A DNA stretch of 45,823 nucleotides, taken from NCBI GenBank assembly GCA_031288355.1, contig JAITRN010000104.1, positions 1 through 45,823 of the forward strand, read 5' to 3'. The notes below the pieces were generated by a model. That model worked only from the letters and a program-made list of their open reading frames with translations. It searched no databases and was not told the DNA's origin. The position numbers were made by a program, and so were the translations under genes. Below are positions 36,001 through 42,320 of the stretch, piece after piece (within the stretch, counting starts at the first letter, position 1; each line of letters begins with the position of its first letter). Origin of the DNA: Candidatus Opitulatrix roisinitermitis (GTDB taxonomy: Bacteria > Actinomycetota > Actinomycetes > Actinomycetales > Bifidobacteriaceae).

Positions 36001-37550
36001 CTTTTTTGGGAATAACTAGCCCCACTCGGGCTCAAATCACTGGAATATCTTTTCAAAGCACTTTGCCAACGTGTTCTAATCCAATAGATGTATCACAAGA
36101 TGGGCAAGCAGATGTAATAGCTTGTGTGAAAGACGACACAAAAATTATTATTGGTGCTAATGGACAAGTCCAAGCCAACCCTAATAGCTCTTGGCTTTTT
36201 AGTAATTTATCATCGTTGGGTTCTCTGATGTCAAGTCTTAATTTATCTAATTTAGATACAACAACTACTGTAAATATGTCAAATATGTTTCGGCAAATCG
36301 ATTTTCCATCTGATTTTCGCCTGCCCGCCGGATTTGGTAGCACAGCAACTGATATGAGTAATATGTTTCGAGAGACCGGATTGTCACCTTATACCTTCCC
36401 CGCCGGATTTGGTAGTGCAGCAACTGATATGAGCGATATGTTTCGAGATGCTAGTGACATAGACGTTTTTAATTTGCCCGCCGGATTTGGCAGCCAAGCA
36501 ACTAATATGAATCGTATGTTTTGGGGTGTTACTGTATATAACACTATTGATTGGTCAGGCACCGATTTATCAAATTCAGCAGCTAGCAAGGATTCAATGT
36601 TCTTTGGGGTTGATTGGAGCGATCATTATAATCGAGGTTATTTAATTGCTCAAAATGAAGCTAGCCGAACTTTTTTAATCACTAATAGCAATATTAGCGA
36701 CCCTTCCCGAATTATAGTTCAAGGCTCAGAATCAATCCTAAGACAAGAAAAACCTTGGCCAAAAACTTTTTTAGGAATAACTAGCCCCACTCGGGCCCAA
36801 ATCACTAAAATATCTTTTCAAAATACTATACCAAATTGTTCTTCTCAAATAGATGTGTCTCAGGTAGGTTTTCATGGGGTAATAGCTTGTGTTCGAAACA
36901 GCACAGAAATTGTTATAGGAGCTAATGGACAGGTCAAAGCTAATAGCGATAGTTCTTATCTTTTTTATGGTTTATCGGCCGGAGTTACTATTGATTTATC
37001 TAGTCTAGATACAGCAGCAACAACTAGTATGTCTGATATGTTTGAGGAATCTAAGTTGTCAAATATAATTGTACCCGCCGGGTTTGGCAGCACAGCAATT
37101 GATATGAACAATATGTTTTATAATGCTATTCTTCCAAAAGATATGGAATTGCCTGCTGGATTTGGCAGCACAGCACTCTATATGACATATATGTTCAGAA
37201 ATGCTATCATTCCAGTATTTTTTTCCTTACCCGCCGGATTTGGTAGTGTGGCGGCTCATATTGACGGTATGTTTAATGGAGCAACTGTGAAGGGGTTTGA
37301 ATACAGATTTTCTTTGCCTGTTGGCTTCGGCAGCCAAGCAACTGATATGAGCAATATGTTTGAAAATGCTGTTTTAGAGTCAGATATTGATTGGTCAGGC
37401 ACTGATTTATCAAATTTAGCGGCTAGCAAAACTGATATGTTTGCTAATACTACTTGGAATAGTCATTTTATATTAGTTCAAAATCAAAGCTCAGTTAATT
37501 GGTTGACTGACGGAACTGGGGCTAGTTTTGCTAATGTCAAAGTTGAATGA
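30039..37550 (+). CDS. giant surface protein: signal peptide, FN3-like domain, three SLH domains, eight BspA-like/DUF285 (Liste_lipo_26-type) modules
   Basis: N-terminal hydrophobic signal; PSAPENVIISQNANSLEVSWSAP (FN3); NFADISGLEAESQAKIKWAAAFGITTGYTPTTYDPRKAVNRRQMASFFKRLAG (SLH); many ...PAGFGSAATDMSNMF... repeats. Confidence 0.9.
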   Translation: MNKPKIVMPLHYIGAVFNKVIILVLALGLLIFDIFFPVPLAKANINEVPSAPENVIISQNANSLEVSWSAPSPEPSSDWTYKVELVDEIDRTVQTAQNISKSVLTQIFQNQFTGNYSAKVYTQTSDGQISLAAESDKSKPAQIALGAASANINFADISGLEAESQAKIKWAAAFGITTGYTPTTYDPRKAVNRRQMASFFKRLAGGPAPSGQPIKFKDVTDKEQNKADIDWLSAAGITTGYMCTAKGKPDKTCTKKGDTVYRPGAVVNRGQMAQFIYKYVGQPYISPDEVNSYMAEFSDNQKLRDNGQAEAVAWLLKYNITRGYPDSTYRPTTRVSREQMAVFLARLANILNITPYLVRESIETNENLVLPTNFLNIPSLNRKDITKISFRETLPVCDNPTDVSSSKNGSILGCVENGTEIVIGEPLGVKANSYSADGLFSNLSTSALQSLDFSTLSDLGNVISTYAAFAVDSGFANSAISDNFVFPQGFGVNSENMSYMFANRVFAENRTFEKDFAKNVANMNGMFSGVVLNGDIDWIDTDLSASTASKTDMFANTVWNGYFIFVQNLASRTFLITNSNISDPSRIKIKAEEPILKKESTNPASFLGITSPTRGQITKISFQNTLPVCSNPIDVSENARAGVIACVENSTEIVIGANGQEVQANSDSSWLFSNLSLPTKVYIDLTNLDTSQVQDMSYIFASSKLKFTPIWPSGFGQVAVNMQYMFFDASLPDQFVFPQGFGNAAVDMSYMFEDTALGGDIDWSSTDLAISLASKTNMFTNVDWNGHFIIVQNLASRTFLITNSNISSSSRIRVKGAEPILKTESADPMTFLGITSPTRAQITKISFQNTLPECSNPIDVSRDGKAGVLACVENGTKIIIGANGQEVQANPESSWLFGNLSLSAGAELDLFNLDTAAVTGMSSMFRKSVLRAGSFLPVGFGSAATNMNFMFEETSLPLGFSLPAGFGSAATAMSVMFRKAVIPLNFAPPAGFGSVAVDIGSMFAYVTLPAGLTFPQGFGAAATSMSGIFLSASLPAGLTFPQGFGAKATLMIGVFQGATLPAGFALPAGFGSVADNMSTMFANVALPAGLTFPQGFGSRATNMAAMFYNTTLNGDIDWSDTNLATSSASKSNMFANIVWNDHFIIVQNLASRTFLINNSNIDEPSQIIVKGIGLLKTENPNSTTFLGITSPTRAQITKISFQSTLPECDNPIDVSRDGQAEVLACVQNNTEIIVGANGQVQANPNSSWLFSNLPLLSPLSGINLSNLDTTTIVNMANMFRQTALPSGFSLPAGFGSAATDMEFMFYDTSLPSDFSLPTGFGSVATNMRYMFTGIVFPSAFILPAGFGQVADNMLSMFAYATLPARFSLPAGFGSAADDMNAMFSYAVLNGDVDWSNTNLLTSTTSKTNMFANIVWNGHFIFVKNSASRTFLITNSNISDPIRIQSLDAGRFLKAEDDDDETFLGITSPTRPEITKISFQSTLPTCSNPIDVSEDGAAGVLVCVQNNTEIIVGANGQVRANHNSSYLFCWLSLSGGVVIDLSGLDTAAARNMSGMFRSSILSSDFSLPAGFGSAVTDMSGMFENTALPARFSLPQGFGNMAITMSSMFFQTTLPTGLTFPQGFGSQAVNMSNMFWGATLPAGFVLPAGFSQNIRNMVAMFMNATLNGDIDWSNDNLADTMASKDDLFASTDWNGHFIFVQNSDSRIFLITNSNISNPIRIVVKGAEPIPKAENSDPVTFLGITSPTRAQITKISFQSTLPECDNPIDVSRDGQAEVLACVQNNTEIIVGANGQVQANSNSSWLFSNLTITGGVNLNLSGLNMATAINMMYMFRASNLSNIIAPDDFGSAATNMSGIFVNAVLPANFSLGEATGFGSQAIRIDSAFFNVTFPANFSLPAGFGSAADDMRGVFNYAKLNDDIDWIYTDLSTSSADKTDMFSNVVWNGHYIFVKNSASRAFLISNSNISDPIRVQNVDAGRILKTESDNPTTFLGITSPTRAQITGISFQSTLPTCSNPIDVSQDGQADVIACVKDDTKIIIGANGQVQANPNSSWLFSNLSSLGSLMSSLNLSNLDTTTTVNMSNMFRQIDFPSDFRLPAGFGSTATDMSNMFRETGLSPYTFPAGFGSAATDMSDMFRDASDIDVFNLPAGFGSQATNMNRMFWGVTVYNTIDWSGTDLSNSAASKDSMFFGVDWSDHYNRGYLIAQNEASRTFLITNSNISDPSRIIVQGSESILRQEKPWPKTFLGITSPTRAQITKISFQNTIPNCSSQIDVSQVGFHGVIACVRNSTEIVIGANGQVKANSDSSYLFYGLSAGVTIDLSSLDTAATTSMSDMFEESKLSNIIVPAGFGSTAIDMNNMFYNAILPKDMELPAGFGSTALYMTYMFRNAIIPVFFSLPAGFGSVAAHIDGMFNGATVKGFEYRFSLPVGFGSQATDMSNMFENAVLESDIDWSGTDLSNLAASKTDMFANTTWNSHFILVQNQSSVNWLTDGTGASFANVKVE
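31850..37550 (+). repeat. seven of the eight long repeat modules (about 0.67-1.06 kb each), heads FLGITSPTR(A/G/P)(Q/E)IT
   Basis: Heads near 31854, 32527, 33591, 34423, 35247, 36003, 36765; first divergent head FLNIPSLNRKDITKISF near 31160. Confidence 0.85.
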
Positions 37551-37625
37551 TAATATATATTAAATGGTAATATGTAATATATATGCAGTTTATAAATCTA
37601 ATTTTAAAGAAGAATAGAGAATAGT

Positions 37626-38264
37626 TTGGAAAAAAGCCGTTATATTGCTCGTGCTAAATCGGAAGGTCAGCAAAAATATTTAGACTCCATAGAAAATAAT
37701 ATAATTACCATTGGTGTGGGGCCTGCAGGCACAGGCAAAACATTTTTGGCTATGAGTAAAGCGGTTGATGCGCTTTTGTCAAAAAGGGTTGAACGAATAA
37801 TTTTGACGCGCCCAGCTGTGGAAGCAGGCGAAAGACTGGGCTTTTTGCCAGGAGATTTAGCCAGCAAAATAGACCCTTATTTGCGCCCTTTATATGATGC
37901 TTTAAATATGTTAATTGAGCCGGAGTCGGTTAATAAATTAATTGATGATAATATTATTGAAGTTGCTCCTTTGGCGTATATGAGAGGCCGAACTTTGAAT
38001 AATTCATTTATTATTTTGGACGAAGCTCAAAACACCTCTAATGAACAGATGAAAATGTTTTTAACGCGTTTAGGAGAAGCTTCAAAAATGGTGGTTACAG
38101 GTGATTTAACGCAAATAGATTTATTAAAGCCGTCAGCTAGCGGGCTTATAAAAGCTTCAAAAATTTTAAAAAATATTGAGGGAATTAGTGTCATTAATCT
38201 GACAGCTAAAGATGTTGTTAGACATAAATTAGTTTCAAAAATTATCAAGGCCTACAATATATAA
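37626..38264 (+). CDS. phoH: PhoH-like ATPase (TTG start)
   Basis: [60 protein letters not shown]. Confidence 0.93.
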   Translation: MEKSRYIARAKSEGQQKYLDSIENNIITIGVGPAGTGKTFLAMSKAVDALLSKRVERIILTRPAVEAGERLGFLPGDLASKIDPYLRPLYDALNMLIEPESVNKLIDDNIIEVAPLAYMRGRTLNNSFIILDEAQNTSNEQMKMFLTRLGEASKMVVTGDLTQIDLLKPSASGLIKASKILKNIEGISVINLTAKDVVRHKLVSKIIKAYNI

Positions 38265-38270
38265 AATTTT

Positions 38271-38335
38271 ATGAATCGCTAATATGAATCGTTAATATGA
38301 ATTGCTAATATGAATCACTGATATGAATTATTAAG
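38271..38335 (+). repeat. 13-bp x5 mini-ORF array upstream of hflX
   Basis: ATGAATCGCTAAT/ATGAATCGTTAAT/ATGAATTGCTAAT/ATGAATCACTGAT/ATGAATTATTAAG at 38271, 38284, 38297, 38310, 38323. Confidence 0.93.
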
Positions 38336-38342
38336 GGGAAAT

Positions 38343-39713
38343 ATGAGCGAATTAAAACAAAGACAAGAATTTTTAGAATTCAAAAAAGCTTCTCAATTTC
38401 GCGATTTGAGAGATGTTGATGTTGAATATCAAAAACTTCGTTTAGAAAAAGTTATATTGGTTGGTGTTTGGTCAAGGGGAAATATATCTTTGTCAGAAGG
38501 CCAAGAGTCTTTAGAAGAGCTTGAGCAATTAGCCCAAACAGCCGGAGCCTTGGTTTTAGGAACTGTTTTAATACACAGAAATTTGCCTGACAGAAAATTT
38601 TATATAGGAAGAGGCAAATTAGGCGAATTAAAAGATTTGTCTTATGATCAAAAGGCTGACACTGTGGTATTTGATAATGATTTACTGCCTTCGCAAAGAA
38701 TTGCTATTGAAAATGAACTACAAATTAAAGTGATTGACAGAACTGCTCTAATTTTAGATATTTTTGCTTTGCATGCTAAATCTAAAGAGGGCAAAGCCCA
38801 AGTGGAATTAGCTCAATTACAATATTTATTGCCTAGACTGCGCGGCTGGGGGCAGTCTATGAGCCGGCAGGCTGGCGGTCAAGTGGGCAGTTCATCTTCT
38901 GGTATGGGCTCTAGAGGGCCTGGCGAAACGCAGTTAGAACTTGATAGACGTGCTATAAATAGAAGAATAGGCGCTTTAAAAAAGAGTTTATATAAAATGA
39001 AAATTGACAGACAAACAAAGGCTAAACGACAATTGGAACGAAATGTTTTAAAGGCTTCAATTGTAGGCTATACTAATTCAGGCAAATCGTCGTTATTGCG
39101 AGCTTTGACTGGCTATAAGCCGTTAATTCAAAATGCTTTATTTGCCACAGTTGACACAACAACTAAAAGGCTAAAAAAAGAAGGGGAATATTCCTATGTG
39201 ATTTCTGACACAGTGGGGTTTATTTCAAATTTGCCGACCACTCTTATTGAGGCTTTTAGATCTACTTTAGAAACGGCTTTATCGGCTGATATATTAGTTC
39301 ATATAATGGATGCAACTTCAAAATCGGTTGATAAACATATTAGTGTAGTTAATAAAATTTTAGGTGATATTAGATCAGAGGACGGTTCTGGGAATATTGT
39401 GCTTCATTCACAATATCGTCAAATAGGATCTAAAGAACTTTTAGTATTTAATAAAATTGATTTATTAGATAAAGAACAATTAAATTTTTTGCAAATGAAA
39501 TTTCCTCAAGCTTTTTTTGTATCTGTTAAAGAAAATCTAGGTATAAAAGAGCTTAAAAGCGAAATTATAAAAAAACTTGTATCTAGTCTTCAAACAGAGG
39601 AAATAGTTGTGCCATATAGTGAAAACAAAAGTTTAGAAAGCTATCACAAAACTGGTGTTATTGTAAATCAAGCGTTTAAAGATGATGGGGTGCATTTGCT
39701 GGTTAGGATATAA
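38343..39713 (+). CDS. hflX: GTPase HflX
   Basis: GRGKLGELKDLSYDQKADTVVFDNDLLPSQ; SSGMGSRGPGETQLELDRR; GYTNSGKSSLLRALTG. Confidence 0.95.
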   Translation: MSELKQRQEFLEFKKASQFRDLRDVDVEYQKLRLEKVILVGVWSRGNISLSEGQESLEELEQLAQTAGALVLGTVLIHRNLPDRKFYIGRGKLGELKDLSYDQKADTVVFDNDLLPSQRIAIENELQIKVIDRTALILDIFALHAKSKEGKAQVELAQLQYLLPRLRGWGQSMSRQAGGQVGSSSSGMGSRGPGETQLELDRRAINRRIGALKKSLYKMKIDRQTKAKRQLERNVLKASIVGYTNSGKSSLLRALTGYKPLIQNALFATVDTTTKRLKKEGEYSYVISDTVGFISNLPTTLIEAFRSTLETALSADILVHIMDATSKSVDKHISVVNKILGDIRSEDGSGNIVLHSQYRQIGSKELLVFNKIDLLDKEQLNFLQMKFPQAFFVSVKENLGIKELKSEIIKKLVSSLQTEEIVVPYSENKSLESYHKTGVIVNQAFKDDGVHLLVRI

Positions 39714-39883
39714 ATAATTTTTGCAATATCTAAAAATGTTATAATTGTTAGTTTTATGAAATCAAATGTTATAAATTATAAGTTTTGTGCAAAATATGTG
39801 ATAAATTGTTAATGAGTGTTGATGATTTGTTTCACATTGATTTAATACTTCCAATTTGTAGACCGTTGTAATGAAAGGCGATT

Positions 39884-42004
39884 ATGGTAATTAGAGAAAG
39901 TAAGGCAAATATAAAAACAACACCGTTGTTAAAGAATAAAGTATTTAAAATAAGCACTTTTGCGGTGGCATTAAGTCTGCTTGTCGCTGGGATGCATTTT
40001 TATCCTAATAAGGTGCAAGCAACACATCTCGAAGAAAAGAAAATTTTACATTTAGACGTTAATAGATCGGTTGATCAAGCTGATCCAGATAATCCAGTTT
40101 ATTCAACAACTATTTCTATGCAGGGAGATTTATCTGCTGCTGATATTAGATTTGAAGGAGCTTTTCAGAGTGCTAAAGTAATAGACATTATAGATCTTAA
40201 TGGAAGTAAATACATTAAATTTACTAAACCTTATGCTGATTTTGCTATTTCAAATAATCAAAGGGTTGATAATGCTGGTTATTTGGCTATAGGTGATAAT
40301 ATTTATAACATCACTGATGATTATGTTAAAGTTTTGCCACTAGGTGAAAATACAGGCAAAAATCCAAAACTGTCTTACACACCTGAAGATTTGGGGAAAA
40401 ATTTTAAATCGGCTGCTGATTTTTTTAAAAATTTTACAGATAAAACAGAATATTCTGCTGAAACAGTTGCTTTATTTAAGAAACTGGCTTTGACTTCTGG
40501 TATTTTGGGAAATGTTGGAGCTTTTGTTTCTATTTTAAATATCTTTGGTCTACTTCCTCAATTTGCCGATAAAGAAGATCCTGTTTTAAAGGGGTTAAAA
40601 GAACTTTCAAAACAAATAGATCAAATATCTAAAGATTCAGAGAATAGAGATAACGAAACATTTAATAGATTAAAAAGAGATAAATATGCTGATCACATAA
40701 ACGGCTTTATTTCTCAACAGCAAAACTTTGATTCTAATTGGGGAGAAACAAAAATAAGACCTTTTATGAGTGTTCTATATACTGTTGCTGGACAAGCTGG
40801 CGTTTCGCCAGACAGCAGCGGTGTTATAGATTTTTCTAATTCATCTGTTAATGATAAAATAATAGAATATTTAAATAATTCTGGTGACACAGGGCAAGCA
40901 TATATGAGTGTTTTGCAAAATTACGGTTCTGCAATTTTTGCTAATTATTATGATGAGGGAACGGGGTCTAGTGTTTTGAATGATGGCTATTATGTGCAGC
41001 TGTTAAATCTTTTAAAATATATTTCAGGTGACACAACTTATTCGGTTGGTGACTTAACCTCACCTAACTTTATGGAGGTTTTTGATTCATTTGCTAAAAT
41101 ACAATATGATTGGAGTTTCCAAGAAATAGAATCAAGAGAAGCTATTTTGAATTATATGTATCAAGAAACGGTAGCTATGACATTTCCTTATTATTTTGCT
41201 ATTCAGCTTGATAGAACTCGTAATTTAAAATCTTATATTAATTCCCAAAAAGATTTGAAATTAATATATAAATATGACCCGGCTTGTGAAGTTCAAACAT
41301 GCGATTTTTCGGAAAATTCGCCGAAAGTGGTGGCTTTGAAAAAGGTTATGATAATGGCTGAACAAAATGATCAAACAGATAGTAATTTAATTTCTGTGAT
41401 TACTGAAAGGGTTGGCGAATTGCAAAAACAAAGAGACGCAGAAAATGATGCTATTAATAATTTAAAAAATCTAAAAAGTCGTGATCTTACTGTTCATTCA
41501 AATGTTTTAAATTTGAATTTTTCAACAGCGCTTTGGATGATCGATACGGAAAAAATGTGTGTTTGGCACCCCCGTAAGAAAGGTCGTTTTGATTATTATA
41601 TAGATTGTTCTTTGTCTAATATAAAAACTGGTGATTACACGCAAACAATAAATGCTGATCAATTTAATAAATTGGCCTACGCTGCTCAAATTAGACATAC
41701 TAGCCTAAGAGACGAAATAGGAAGTTTTGTTGACTTATCGAGCATTTATGGCAATCCAGAATGGCTTTTTACTAGTCAAGGATGTAGATCAAGGATAGAT
41801 ATAGGAACTACGAATTTTCAATGGGATAATTATTATTCTAATTGTGATATATATCCAATTGGCGCTAATAAAGAAAAATCATCAGGTCTTGTTGATGTTC
41901 AGATTTTTCATGGACAAGATTACGAATTTTGGGGTTGGGACTATGAAGCAAAAATTGAATGGACGAATGCTAAAACAACAGGATCAATTCTTAAAATTAA
42001 ATAA
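39884..42004 (+). CDS. secreted/anchored protein of unknown family (706 aa)
   Basis: N-terminal hydrophobic signal (FAVALSLLVAGMHFYPNKVQA); no family recognised. Confidence 0.8.
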   Translation: MVIRESKANIKTTPLLKNKVFKISTFAVALSLLVAGMHFYPNKVQATHLEEKKILHLDVNRSVDQADPDNPVYSTTISMQGDLSAADIRFEGAFQSAKVIDIIDLNGSKYIKFTKPYADFAISNNQRVDNAGYLAIGDNIYNITDDYVKVLPLGENTGKNPKLSYTPEDLGKNFKSAADFFKNFTDKTEYSAETVALFKKLALTSGILGNVGAFVSILNIFGLLPQFADKEDPVLKGLKELSKQIDQISKDSENRDNETFNRLKRDKYADHINGFISQQQNFDSNWGETKIRPFMSVLYTVAGQAGVSPDSSGVIDFSNSSVNDKIIEYLNNSGDTGQAYMSVLQNYGSAIFANYYDEGTGSSVLNDGYYVQLLNLLKYISGDTTYSVGDLTSPNFMEVFDSFAKIQYDWSFQEIESREAILNYMYQETVAMTFPYYFAIQLDRTRNLKSYINSQKDLKLIYKYDPACEVQTCDFSENSPKVVALKKVMIMAEQNDQTDSNLISVITERVGELQKQRDAENDAINNLKNLKSRDLTVHSNVLNLNFSTALWMIDTEKMCVWHPRKKGRFDYYIDCSLSNIKTGDYTQTINADQFNKLAYAAQIRHTSLRDEIGSFVDLSSIYGNPEWLFTSQGCRSRIDIGTTNFQWDNYYSNCDIYPIGANKEKSSGLVDVQIFHGQDYEFWGWDYEAKIEWTNAKTTGSILKIK

Positions 42005-42082
42005 ATAGCTTTTTGGAGATAAAAGTTTATAGGTGGGATTGCTTTTACGCAAAATGGGGTATAGAAGCTTCTTTGGTGCAGT

Positions 42083-42199
42083 ATGCGTTTTGGCTTTTGT
42101 TTTCCAGATGGGCTTAGTTCGGCTGTTTTTGATATGTCAGATATGTTTCATGGCGCTGTTTTTTCAAGTTATTTTATTTTACATAGCGTCTTAAGTTAG
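42083..42199 (+). pseudogene. relic fragment of a BspA-like repeat
   Basis: Reads MRFGFCFPDGLSSAVFDMSDMFHGAVFSSYFILHSVLS*, matching the ...FGSAATDMSDMFxxAVL... unit of neighbouring giant genes. Confidence 0.6.
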
Positions 42200-42320
42200 A
42201 AAATTTTTTTAGCAGATATACTATTTTTGCTAACATATTATTTTCAAATGGTTGTTTTTTTGTTATATTTTTTATAATTTTTATATTAAACTATAAATAG
42301 ACAAAGTAGGTTATTAAATT

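Noticed and set aside
30039-37550. Many antisense ORFs (31433-31708, 31761-32027, 32499-32702, 35417-35611, 36053-36343 etc.)
   Set aside because: Lie opposite a strongly supported 7.5-kb CDS; similar antisense peptides recur only because the sense modules repeat.
31850-37550. CRISPR-like periodicity
   Set aside because: Repeats are protein-coding, in frame, imperfect and 0.7-1 kb or ~70-80 bp in period; no short identical repeats with unique spacers.
38271-38335. Array as a CRISPR or iteron replication origin
   Set aside because: Units are 13 bp with no spacers, single locus, directly before hflX; start/stop pattern explains it better. Iteron binding not excluded but unsupported.
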